Source: Dunaliella salina
Lineage: Eukaryota > Chlorophyta > Chlorophyceae > Chlamydomonadales > Dunaliellaceae
Assembly: GCA_002284615.2 (NCBI GenBank)
Contig: MU069693.1
Coordinates: 164,651-187,646, forward strand
Reading direction: 5' to 3'
DNA length: 22,996 nucleotides
The notes under the pieces: model-generated
Databases searched by the model: none
The model's input: only the letters and a program-made list of their open reading frames with translations
Told to the model about the DNA's origin: nothing
Translations under genes and position numbers: made by a program
Shown here: in pieces, positions 1 through 8,330 of the stretch
Position numbering within the stretch: position 1 is the stretch's first letter
How the letters are laid out: every line of letters starts with the position of its first letter

Positions 1-55
<55 letters not shown>
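1..55. repeat. (AC)27 dinucleotide microsatellite
   Basis: An uninterrupted run of AC from the first base of the window, so the true length may be greater. Such long perfect dinucleotide tracts are typical of eukaryotic non-coding DNA. Confidence 0.97.
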
Positions 56-57
<2 letters not shown>

Positions 58-1260
58 GTCTCACCTTGTACATCATCAATCGCTGGTCAGTCAGCTTTTC
101 ATACATGCTGCACGGTTTGAAAAGGAAACACAGGCATGAGTATGGGTCCTCCTTGTCTTCCCAGCTGAATCTCTGTGCTGTTCAGCAGTGACGTGCCATT
201 GTTCGATTTCAGAATGGTGGTTGAGCAAGTATGCAGCAAGTGCACTTCAAGTCCTTCGCACCTCAAATGAAAGTTTCCTGGAGCACAGCACAGCAGGCAC
301 CTCAGCAGCCGCCAGCCCAAGAAAACAAGCAGGCCAAGGATAACCAACCCGGTCAAAGCAATGGAGGGTGCGATGCCTGCCATGAAAATAAAGGGAGCAC
401 CGGCTGTGAAAGTCTGATGCATCTTTTGGTCCCCAAAAGCTGACCGACTGGTGTTAACCATCAAAGGGCTTCAGCTCAAACCAGTTTGAGATCTGGAGAG
501 GAAGGGTCACGCAACACACTGAATTTGTTTGAGCCCTTACACATGAGCCTGGTTCTTAATGCAAGGGTCCACCTTTCAGGACGTGGTGCTGCACATAGGA
601 GGTAGCCCCACTGCCTTCTCCATTCACCCCTGCAGCCAATGGAATGAGCTTTTGCTTTTGGGAATTGGAAGTCGATCAGACACGTGCAACATTTGTTGCA
701 GCTGAGACCCACATTCCAATGGGTTGAACTTGGAGGGCTCCACAACTGGCACAGGAGATACATCCTGAGCATGAGTGCATTGAAGACGTGCAAGTGAGAG
801 AGCCTGCGTAGGCTCACGGCGCCAAAAGCGAAGACGTGCTTGCACTGCACATGAAAGCTACCCGATATGTACAGGCACAGATTAGCCACGGCAATACCCC
901 TGCATACCTTCCACAAGGCCTGTGTGCTCCCACAGTCCATCGCTTCTTCAGCTTTAAATGCAGGAATAGATAGATCCGATCACGGGGAGAAGTGGATTTA
1001 TCTTGCACTAATATTTTTTAACTCGTTTACCAGCCACGCAGGCTGAGACAGAGAGAAGGGTGAATTCCAGCCTGCCCACTCCGCGAGCGTTAAGTCAAAG
1101 TTTGAGTGAAATTGAATTCATACGAAAATCCAAGTACATTTCTCAGATCCACGGCCGTGTCGTCCGTCTTTCAACTCGCATCTTGCGAGAGTCCGTCAAC
1201 TCGCATCTTGCGAGAGCCCGACTAAAGAAAAATGTTGATGGATATATAGAATAATTTATT
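56..1260. other. No recognised gene; non-coding stretch
   Basis: No domain, RNA gene or transposon end is recognised here apart from the small tandem repeat at 1171-1220. The longest frames are 154 and 121 codons on the minus strand. The 121-codon frame (99-464) has one hydrophobic stretch at about residues 24-60 that could be a membrane segment. It has no recognisable family, and the opposite strand and other frames are equally open, so I do not call it a gene. A small exon of a host gene cannot be excluded from sequence alone. Confidence 0.5.
1171..1220. repeat. 25-bp tandem repeat, two copies, each a hairpin
   Basis: Two adjacent 25-bp units differ by a single base (AGTCCG versus AGCCCG at the end). 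Each contains an inverted repeat CTCGCA / TGCGAG around a 1-3 base centre, so each could fold into a small hairpin. The array lies about 45 bp upstream of the first MITE. Confidence 0.9.
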
Positions 1261-1263
1261 TTA

Positions 1264-2113
1264 TGGTGGATTTTAATGAAGATTTCCTCTGGTGTATCAA
1301 GCCTGAAAACCGTAAAAACCGGGCCACGATTTCAGGTAATAAATCCTTCTTATACTGTAGAGAAATTATGTCATTCCGCAGAAATATCTTTTTTGTGCAC
1401 CGCGGACAAATTGCAATTGGCGGAAAAATAATTATTTGAAGCGCTGCGGAATTGTGCGGATAAGTGAAAATTATGATACGTGATCAGTGGGCAAGGTGAA
1501 GTGCAGCAGCTGTGTCCGCCCTTCCCTCCTCGCGGGACTTCCAACTCAGCTTCCTCGAGGAGGAGCTACAGGTCAGCGTGGGCCAATGGCGTGTGTTTGT
1601 TCACTCATGTGTTTGGTGGAGTGCATGCATGCAGGCAAGGCTCGCGCACGCTGGGTGTGCATGGCACTGCGGAAATGTGCGGACATGAAATGAATACCTT
1701 CTGTTGGGGGTGCCGAAGTGATGCGGCCATGAAAAATTAATTATTTCTGAAAAGGGTGCGGAATGAGTACGTCTCTGTACGGTAAACCAAAGAAAACCGG
1801 GGAAATCAAAGTGCATGTGCGGCAAAGGTGGGAATACGGCCGTAATGGGCTGCGGAGAGCCCCAAAACGACTTTGGTCAGAACTGATGTGACGATGTAGG
1901 TCGTAATAAAGTCAGAATAATATCAGCATTTATTGATTCAACAGCATTTTTTTATTCAAATCCAGCATCCCCATTCAAGACCATTTCTTTTTGTTACAAC
2001 TGTCTTTCTGTTACAACAATTCAAAAAGCATAAATTCATAATCATAATTTCATTTGGCTCTGGTTCCTCGGTTTTCCCGGTTTTTGAGAGGAAATCATAA
2101 ATGAAATCCGCCA
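1264..2113. mobile_element. TA-flanked MITE, family 1, copy R1 (850 bp, with a nested insertion)
   Basis: The left end (TGGTGGATTTTAATGAAGAT and on to TTTCCTCT) is repeated inverted at the right end (reading in, TGGCGGATTTCATTTATGAT then TTTCCTCT). The terminal inverted repeats are about 28 bp with a few mismatches. Both ends are flanked by TA (1262-1263 and 2114-2115), the target duplication expected of Tc1/mariner-like transposases. Inside, a block around 1784-1885 is shared with copies at 5029-5391 and, inverted, 4176-4492. The element codes for nothing recognisable, so it is non-autonomous. Its extra length relative to the 317-bp copy comes partly from a nested insertion at 1372-1765. Confidence 0.8.
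1372..1765. mobile_element. Candidate nested element inside MITE R1
   Basis: This 394-bp block is absent from the related MITE at 4176-4492, whose sequence runs on across the corresponding point. It begins CATTCCGCA and ends TGCGGAATG, a 9-10 bp terminal inverted repeat. The motif TGCGGA recurs several times near both ends, like subterminal transposase-binding repeats. The flanks (ATTATGT left, AGTACGT right) match at 5 of 7 bases, so a target duplication is only hinted at. No coding capacity is recognised. Confidence 0.5.
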
Positions 2114-2455
2114 TATCGGCAGATCCATTATTTAACCAAACTTGCTTTGCATCACTTCCATTTTTTAAATGCGCTTCCAAACAAGGGAGCAGAAAAAACG
2201 TTTGCGGTGCAAGCACACACGTTTGTTTCCATTTTTTTAATGTTCTTCCAAAGAAGGGGAGCAGAAACTCGCCTCCAGCGCAAGCTAGCAGGGGAGTTCC
2301 CCTCACCAAAGGGCCCCGTCATTCGAGGGCGCCCATAAATTTGCACTATAAGATGAATCCAGAAACAGAGCTCATGAGGACCTGGAAGGTTGTCAGCACG
2401 CCATGCTCCATGTGACGAAGACGAAGCAAAGCCCCAACTGGGGAAAAAATTTTCT
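1771..2455 (+). repeat. Segmental duplication, left copy
   Basis: This segment is repeated in direct orientation at 5029-5741 with few substitutions. It holds the right half of the MITE plus about 340 bp of unique-looking flank (2116-2455). The main difference is at 1932-1957, where the right copy carries a full tRNA-like sequence and this copy has only its 3' portion after a short filler. The two copies bracket the LTR-retrotransposon cluster. Confidence 0.88.
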
Positions 2456-2796
2456 GTGAAGCAGGAGAAACATTAAGCAACATTTCTGCCTTTCTTGCCA
2501 ACAATATTGCTTAATGGGGGGGAAATGTGACCTGCTTCCAGAATAGTATAAGTGTAATGACAGTGATTGAGCATGACAGCTGTCACATCAAATTAGTGGC
2601 ATTGCAGAATCATGGTTCAAACAAGTGTGTGTTGTGTGACCTGTATTTAAGTGGGGTTGTTTTATTGGGTTCTCTCTCTTATTTAATCTTCTGTACCACC
2701 TTTCCTTGAGGTTTGGCTCTGTTTCTGTTATCCCTGGCCTTGTGCCAGGGGTGCCCTGTCCCTGATGTAACGCTAATCTGGTGAAGCTGGTCCACA
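2448..2796 (+). mobile_element. Remnant LTR retrotransposon: 3' internal end plus partial 3' LTR
   Basis: Positions 2448-2525 match the last bases of the internal region of the complete element (4111-4175 and 4495-4506), including the polypurine tract ATGGGGGGGAAA. The LTR follows from 2526 (TGTGACC) and matches the full LTR for about 271 bp, then stops at GTCCACA where the full LTR continues CTGCTG. Two bases (TA) separate it from the next LTR. It carries the uninterrupted form of the site that holds a MITE in the complete copy. Confidence 0.85.
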
Positions 2797-2798
2797 TA

Positions 2799-3261
2799 TG
2801 TGACCTGCTTCCAGAATAGTATAAGTGTAATGACAGTGATTGAGCATGATAGCTGTCACATCAAATTAGTGGCATTGCTGAATCATGGTTCAAACAAGTG
2901 TGTGATGTGTGACCTGTATTTAAGTGGGGTTTTTTTTATTGGGTTCTCGCTCTTATTTAATTTTCTGTACCACCTTTCCTTGAGGTTTGGCTCTGTTTCT
3001 GTTATCCCTGGCCTTGTGCCAGGGGTGCCCTGTCCCTGATGTAACGCTAATCTGGTGAAGCTGGTCCACACCTGCTGTGTCTGCCCCAAGGATTCTCTGT
3101 GTGCTGCAGCCAAGCCAGCAGTCTGCAGCGAGCCCAAGAAAAGCTAAGCAGCAGCATGAAGAGCAAGCAGAGTAGCAGTCCACTCGCACCCCAAGCCCTT
3201 AGCTCGAGTGAACCTGTCCCTTGTCGGATGGCTTTTGCCGACTCTGGACGTAAACTTTTCA
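2799..3261 (+). repeat. 5' long terminal repeat (463 bp)
   Basis: It begins TGTGACCTGC and ends AACTTTTCA, the TG...CA form of LTRs. A TATTTAAG string about 120 bp in could act as a TATA-like element. It is about 99% identical to the repeat at 4507-4969. Confidence 0.9.
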
Positions 3262-3280
3262 TGGCACCACCACCACGGGG
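3262..3280 (+). promoter_or_regulatory. Putative primer-binding site
   Basis: TGGCACCACCACCACGGGG abuts the 5' LTR with no gap. Reverse-transcription priming sites start with TGG, complementary to the CCA end of tRNA. I cannot match the rest to a specific tRNA, so the assignment rests on position and the TGG start. Confidence 0.5.
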
Positions 3281-3742
3281 AACGTACTCGAGAATCGTCT
3301 GTGGCACAGGCGCATTCTGCGCAGCGGGGGACTCAGCAGCCAGCGGGGTCACATCAGCGGATAGGCGCATGTCGGCCCGTGTCCTTAGAGGCCATCGGAC
3401 TTGGATATGTGTCTCAACACGGACTTTGTCCATCAATGAAAGGTCAGAAGGCTGGGGCGATGCTTGCCTGCTTTGTATGCCTGGTGGGTGACAACAGCAC
3501 TGGATGCAGGGGGGAAGCTACTTCCATTCAAGCATGCATGAGCACCACAGCCAGGAGCATTTGTGATTGTATGTGTGTGGAGAATGTGGAGCCTTTGAAG
3601 GCATAACTTGTGAGCTGTGGTCAGATATATTGCCCTGAGATGCAAACAGGTTGTGCGCATGACTGAAGCCTTGATAAGGAGAAGCCTTGCACTTACAAGC
3701 AGCACATGTAAGCCTTGTTACCGTGAGCACCTGTCCATCATG

Positions 3743-3870
3743 AAAAGAGAACAGAGCATGAGCACCAGAAGAGAACAGAGCATAAGAAGCATGAGAATAG
3801 AGCAGAGCATGAGCATGAGAATAGAACAGAGCATGACCATCAGAAGAGAACAGAGCATTAGGAGCACGAG
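3743..3870 (+). repeat. 24-27 bp degenerate minisatellite in the LTR element interior
   Basis: AGARCAGAGCAT recurs five times, starting near 3748, 3772, 3799, 3823 and 3847. The spacing is a multiple of three, so a frame stays open and would encode RREQSMSM-like octapeptide repeats. This explains the 118-codon frame 3617-3973, which has no recognisable domain. Confidence 0.85.
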
Positions 3871-4175
3871 AGTGTGTTGCCTCAGTCATGCTGCTCCTGG
3901 GATGAGCATATCCCAGGGAGCGGCTGTGATTGTGGGCGTTCGAAGAGGCTTCAGAACTGTTGTTGCAAGCTAAGTTGCAGTTTCATGGCTGTGTATTGAA
4001 CCATTGCTGATGGGTTAGGGCTCAGGATGTGCCTGTTGTGTGGACATGCTCCTGGCAAAAACTTTGCCATGTCTTGCTGTGAAATTTGAGACGTTCATTG
4101 CACACCAGCATTTTTCTGTGAAGCAGGAGAAACATTAAGCAACATTTCTGCCTTTCTTGCCAACAATATTGCTTA

Positions 4176-4492
4176 TGGCGAATATCAGTTATGATTTCCT
4201 CTGCGGGCACCAAATCTCAAAAACCGGGAAAACCGAGAAACCGGAGCCAAATAAAAATATGAGTGTGCAGTTATGCTTTTTGGCTCAGTTCAGACCAAAG
4301 TCGTTTTGGGGCACTCCTCGGCCCATTGCGGCCCTATCCCAACGTTTGCCGCACATGCACTTTAATTTCCCCGGTTTTTTTCGGTTTATAAGAAGGAATT
4401 TTTATTTGAAATCTCGGCCTATTCAGGTTTCCCCGGTTTTCCCGGTTGTTAGACTTGAATACACCAAAGGAAGTCATAACTGATATTCGCCA
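4176..4492. mobile_element. TA-flanked MITE, family 1, copy R3 (317 bp, complete)
   Basis: The terminal inverted repeats are near perfect over about 28 bp (TGGCGAATATCAGTTATGA outermost). TA stands on each side (4174-4175, 4493-4494). The older LTR copy at 2448-2525 shows the empty site, GCT-TA-ATGGG at 2509-2518, so insertion and TA duplication are directly visible. The interior matches copies R1 and R2 in inverted orientation, around the conserved block near 4290-4385. It has no coding capacity. It sits 14 bp upstream of the 3' LTR, just outside the polypurine tract. Confidence 0.95.
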
Positions 4493-4494
4493 TA

Positions 4495-4506
4495 ATGGGG
4501 GGGAAA
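4495..4506 (+). promoter_or_regulatory. Polypurine tract of the LTR element
   Basis: ATGGGGGGGAAA lies directly before the 3' LTR, the usual place and composition of the plus-strand primer. The same tract precedes the remnant LTR at 2526. Confidence 0.85.
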
Positions 4507-4969
4507 TGTGACCTGCTTCCAGAATAGTATAAGTGTAATGACAGTGATTGAGCATGATAGCTGTCACATCAAATTAGTGGCATTGCTGAATCATGGTTCA
4601 AACAAGTGTGTGATGTGTGACCTGTATTTAAGTGGGGTTTTTTTTATTGGGTTCTCGCTCTTATTTAATCTTCTGTACCACCTTTCCTTGAGGTTTGGCT
4701 CCGTTTCTGTAATCCCTGGCCTTGTGCCAGGGGTGCCCTGTCCCTGATGTAACGCTAATCTGGTGAAGCTGGTCCACACCTGCTGTGTCTGCCCCAAGGA
4801 TTCTCTGTGTGCTGCAGCCAAGCCAGCAATCTGCAGCGAGCCCAAGAAAAGCTAAGCAGCAGCATGAAGAGCAAGCAGAGTAGCAGTCCACTCGCACCCC
4901 AAGCCCTTAGCTCGAGTGAACCTGTCCCTTGTCGGATGGCTTTTGCCGACTCTGGACGTAAACTTTTCA
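4507..4969 (+). repeat. 3' long terminal repeat (463 bp)
   Basis: Same length and ends as the 5' LTR, with about four substitutions. It is followed by AA and then the start of a further LTR copy. Confidence 0.9.
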
Positions 4970-4971
4970 AA

Positions 4972-5025
4972 TGTGACCTGCTTCCAGAATAGTAAAAGTG
5001 TAATGACAGTGATTGAGCATGACAG
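4972..5025 (+). repeat. First 54 bp of another LTR copy
   Basis: TGTGACCTGCTTCCAGAATAG onward matches the LTR start with one or two changes, then breaks at GACAG and joins the right-hand copy of the segmental duplication in the middle of MITE R2. The left half of that MITE is therefore missing, so this is a rearrangement breakpoint. Confidence 0.85.
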
Positions 5026-5028
5026 TAT

Positions 5029-5391
5029 GTCTCTGTATGGTAAACCAAAGAAAACCGGGGAAATCAAAGTGCATGTGCGGCAAAGGTGGGAATACGGCTG
5101 TAATGGGCTGCGGAGAGCCCCGAAACGACTTTGGTCAGAACTGATGTGACGATGTAGGTCGTAATAAAATTAGAATAATATCAGCATTTATCGGGGATGC
5201 CAGTATTCATCTGGAATAGCTGAACTCGCAATCCGCTCATGCGAGCTGGGTTCAAATCCAGCATCCCCATTTAAGACCATTTCTTTTTGTTACAACATTT
5301 CAAAAAGTATAAATTCATACTCATAATTTCATTTGGCTCCGGTTCCTCGGTTTTCCCGGAATTGAGAGGAAATCATAAATGAAATCCGCCA
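5029..5391. mobile_element. TA-flanked MITE, family 1, copy R2 (left half lost)
   Basis: It matches R1 from 1771 to 2113. The right terminal repeat ends CCGCCA at 5391, followed by TA. The left terminal repeat is absent because the sequence joins an LTR fragment at 5025. It carries an intact tRNA-like sequence (5193-5268) of which R1 keeps only the 3' end. Confidence 0.85.
5193..5268 (+). tRNA. tRNA-like sequence inside MITE R2 (probably tRNA-derived, non-canonical)
   Basis: The 76-nt segment has a perfect 7-bp acceptor-type stem (GGGGATG / CATCCCC). A hairpin CTCGC...GCGAG sits where the anticodon arm would be, and a T-arm-like hairpin CTGG...CCAG encloses GTTCAAAT. GGTTCAAATCC (5249-5259) fits the polymerase III B box, and TAGCTGAACTCG (5216-5227) is a loose A-box match. 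It is not a normal tRNA: the anticodon loop has 11 bases, the D-arm is poor and there is no variable loop. I infer a tRNA relic or SINE-like head rather than a working tRNA. An amino-acid identity cannot be assigned. Confidence 0.4.
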
Positions 5392-5741
5392 TATCGGCAG
5401 ATCCATTATTAAACCAAACTTGTCTTTGCATCACTTCCAATTTTTAAAATGCGCTTCCAAACAAGGGAGCAGAAAAAAACGTTTGCAGTGCAAGCACACA
5501 CGTTTGTTTCCATTTTTTTAATGTTCTTCCAAAGAAGGGCAGCAGAAACTCGCCTCCAGCGCATGCTAGCAGGGGAGTTCCCCTCACCAAAGGGCCCTGT
5601 CATTCGAGGGCGCCCATAAATTTGCACTATAAGATGAATCCAGAAACAGAGCTCATGAGGACCTGGAAGTTGTCAGCACGCCATGCTCCATGTGACGAAG
5701 ATGAAGCAAGGCCCCAACTGAGGAAAAAAAACTTTCTCTGA

Positions 5742-6219
5742 AGACTTTGCCCTTCACCTGGAGGTGAGAGGGTCCTGGGAAGCTAGCGCAGGTTAGTTAA
5801 ATTTCTGGCAGTGCCTGCCTCCAGGACACTGGTTGGGAGGTTCACTTTACCTACCTAGACACTAAATGCTTTCTTCTCTGTACCTGATGCGTTTTCACCC
5901 TCGCACATGTCATAACTAGGGATCAGCATATAGCGCTATAATAAACATACCTGTAGCGCAATATAGCGCTATATTGCACTGTATCAAATCGCTATAATTC
6001 TCCAGAATTCCTCTTTCCAAGTCAAATTTGACCATCAGATTCGGATGGCAGGCAGGGGACTGTGCATAGTGCACCTTTGCCAAAAAGTGGAAAAATAATG
6101 CTGTCGAGCTGCGGGCTTGGTCGGGCCCAAATATAGCGCTTCATCAGCACTACACTTTGGTGAAGGACCTCCTTTGGGGACGATCCTGGATGATGTGAAT
6201 GGCCATCAATCTGTGAAAT
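5742..6219. other. No recognised gene; AT-rich palindromes
   Basis: No coding region is recognised. The notable content is a cluster of TATAGCGCTATA-type palindromes at 5929-5977 with a related motif at 6127-6140. A minus-strand frame across 6022-6435 is antisense to the retroelement relic and is not called. Confidence 0.5.
5958..5977. repeat. 20-bp perfect palindrome with a related neighbour
   Basis: GCAATATAGCGCTATATTGC is self-complementary throughout. A 12-bp palindrome TATAGCGCTATA lies at 5929-5940 and AATATAGCGCTT at 6127. Clustered copies like these occur near the ends of some hAT-type elements; TAGGGATCAGC at 5917 would be a plausible terminus, but no clear second end or target duplication was found. 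Confidence 0.85.
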
Positions 6220-7480
6220 CGCTTCGGCTGCTGACTTTGAGCTAGACAACCTTGAAAAACAGGGATTTGAAAACCCAGACAAGACAAACACTTGGAAACA
6301 GAAATTAGACACAGAACTCCGCAACAAGGCCACCTTTGACATAAATCCCACGAACCCCCACGCAGACATTAATGGAACTGGCCACTGTGAATTCTGGATC
6401 ACAACAGTTGACCTCATTATGCCAAATCCTAACAATACAACGGATCCCCATCCCAGAGCAGATACTACCCACTCCCCTTCCGCGCCATCAATACCACCTA
6501 AGGTGTTACCACAAATCTATTCCAAACAAGTGGCATGCATCTATGGCACAGATGGAAAATGCAAAGGAATGCTAACCCCAGAGCGCATCAATGTCCTCCA
6601 CGCTGCATTCAGCAGAGCCAGAGAAAATGGGTTCCACAGCACAATTCAACCTCCACCCCAAAGCTTTGCCTCCGAGCTTGTGGGTCTTTTCTCACGCTCA
6701 ATCCTTAACAACAAAATGCAACAAAGTAAGGAGATCAAGGATTCATACATACGCATCCTACCAAACCATATCCACACTGCCATGCAAAAATGGGCCCTCG
6801 TAACCCAGGAAAAAATAGCCCCTCCCCTAGACTACAACCCCTGCCCCCTCAACTACTGGAGTGGACACCCTCGAGATAGGGTATTCGGAGCCATCCATAA
6901 CAGCCTCTCATCCAAATTCTCAGGATGTTCAGCTTGCCATCCAATTTACGATGACCATGTGATGTACCTTGCTCTCATGCCATTTTTTCTGCCATGCAAC
7001 AAAGCCACACCACAGCAACCTTCATGTTCTTACCAAGCTGGAAAGGCCCTTCGAGAACAAATCCATACTCTAAACTCCTCAATGCCTACCCTCACTTCTG
7101 TTGCACGTTGAGAGCCATACCCTCTCAAAATCTCAGCTATGCCACTCCCCCCTTCTGGGTCAGCCAGGAAATTGTCCTCATATGCCACGTGCACCCCTGG
7201 AGCTTACAAATAATTGCTGTTTGGAATACCGCTGCAAGAATCCGCCTGAATGAGAACAACTCAAATTGGCTCACAGGCCTGGAAGAAGACATCCGTGAGG
7301 CGAGATGGCTGAAAAGAAAGGTTAGCAATGACCCAATCCTCAATCCCAGACACCCAGAAATTGAAACTGGCTTTCATGAATTCAAAAAGCTACCTTCTGC
7401 CTACCAACAAACCCCTCAGAATACCACTCAGAGCCAACAAACTCTTCCACAACTCACATCATCCAGCCCTCATCCGGAAC
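6220..7480 (+). pseudogene. N-terminal module of copy 1, possible PCIF1-like methyltransferase domain
   Basis: Coding starts at or before 6225 (ADFELDNL...), runs openly through 6419-6978, then shifts frame at about 6976-6985 and continues to 7480. The order of conserved-looking patches is PPLDYNP (about 6821-6841), YWSGHPRD to 6877, FGA, CHPIYDD (6935-6955), then in the second frame FMFLPSW (7021-7041) and WSLQIIAVWN (about 7198-7227). This order resembles Rossmann-fold N6-adenine methyltransferases of the PCIF1 type (ASPLN, FGS, NPPF, F-x-x-P-x-W). If so, the catalytic NPPF is replaced by HPIY, suggesting loss of activity or a non-catalytic role. The frameshift fits loss of one ATGC from a repeated ATGCATGC. 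The family match is from memory only. Confidence 0.45.
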
Positions 7481-7667
7481 GCAAAGTTGAAAACTGGAGA
7501 GAGTGGGCATACACGGGCGGCAGCTGCCATGTACACAATGGAAAACAAGTCATTGGTGCAGGGTCTACCACCCCGCCAGTGACAGCACCAACCATGTCCA
7601 GCCGAATGGAGCAGGAATCACCCATACCATCACCAGAGCCAAATTGGCGGCAATAGCAGCTACCATT

Positions 7668-7675
7668 CTCCTAGG
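7668..7675. repeat. Left target-site duplication of the hAT element
   Basis: CTCCTAGG directly left of the element, repeated as CTCTTAGG at 8757-8764 (7 of 8 bases). Eight bases is the duplication length of hAT transposons. Confidence 0.9.
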
Positions 7676-7794
7676 CAGTGTTGTTCAGCCCGCGCGGCGC
7701 CCGCAGAAAATAAATTAATTTTGAGCTGGCCCGAAGGGGCAAGTAGTCATGGGTAGAGGCAAGAACAACCACGGCACTCGAGGGGCGCTCACCA

Positions 7795-7830
7795 GGGGGA
7801 GAGGGAGGGGAAGGGGGAGAGGGGAGGGGG
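7795..7830 (+). other. G-quadruplex-prone run
   Basis: Seven runs of three to five G are separated by one to three bases (GGGGGAGAGGGAGGGG and on). This more than satisfies the standard four-run quadruplex pattern on the plus strand. Confidence 0.75.
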
Positions 7831-8329
7831 AGCAAGAGGAGCAGCAGCAGCAGCTGCAGCAGCAGCCAACCCCCACAGAGCTTTGTATACAGAGTGCTGC
7901 TGCTGTTTGTCCATGCATGCAAGCCTGTCTGTCGCCGCCTCTGACCCCGGATTACTCCCCGTGCCGCAGTCGCTCGTGCTCGTGGCACCAAGAGGCCTAA
8001 TCCTGACAGTGAGGTTGCCGAACCAGCAAACGTCAGCAGCGCTGCGGAAGGGGAGAAACCGATGCAGGTCGATGGGGCCCCTGAGCCTCACGAAGGGGCA
8101 CTCCCAGAGCCACAGGCTCGCCCAAGCACACCTGCCACCCCCCAGCCTGCACTGCCTGCACAACCTGCACAGTCTGCACACTCAGAGCCAGCTCCCACAG
8201 GGCCCCCTGAGCCACAGCCAGCCGCTTCACAGCTGCACAAGAAATGGTCTCCCCTGCTGGGTGCATGGTGCTCAATCAGCTGCACAAAAGGGTCAGCAAA
8301 ATTGAGGTTGGAAGGCTACAAGATGGTGT

Positions 8330-8330
<1 letters not shown>

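Larger units (their letters stand above)
2799..4969 (+). mobile_element. Non-autonomous LTR retrotransposon (TRIM/LARD-like), 2171 bp
   Basis: Two direct repeats of 463 bp (2799-3261 and 4507-4969), each starting TG and ending CA, bound a 1245-bp internal region. The LTRs differ at only about four positions, so the insertion is young. The first LTR is followed directly by a TGG-starting primer-binding-like site, and the second is preceded by a polypurine tract, fixing the orientation as plus. No gag, protease, reverse transcriptase or integrase motif occurs inside, and 317 bp of the interior is an inserted MITE. Mobility would have depended on another element's enzymes. No clean target-site duplication is seen because both flanks are pieces of the same LTR. 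Confidence 0.88.
5029..5741 (+). repeat. Segmental duplication, right copy
   Basis: Direct repeat of 1771-2455, offset about 3258 bp. Similarity fades at 5741, where the left copy runs into LTR-element sequence and this copy runs into unrelated DNA. Confidence 0.88.

Noticed and set aside
99..464. 121-codon minus-strand frame with a hydrophobic segment, possibly a membrane protein
   Set aside because: Single hydrophobic stretch only, no family recognised, no splice or conservation evidence; overlapping frames are equally open.
3617..3973. 118-codon plus-strand frame inside the LTR element
   Set aside because: Explained by a 24-27 bp minisatellite that stays in frame; no gag-like motif.
2797..4971. 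Target-site duplication of the LTR retrotransposon
   Set aside because: The flanks TA and AA with LTR pieces on both sides give no matching 4-6 bp direct repeat.
6022..6435. 137-codon minus-strand frame
   Set aside because: Antisense to the start of the copy 1 coding relic and to non-coding sequence.
6935..6955. IYDD string read as the YxDD catalytic motif of reverse transcriptase
   Set aside because: No other reverse-transcriptase motifs surround it; the context CHPIYDDHVM fits the methyltransferase-like patch order better.
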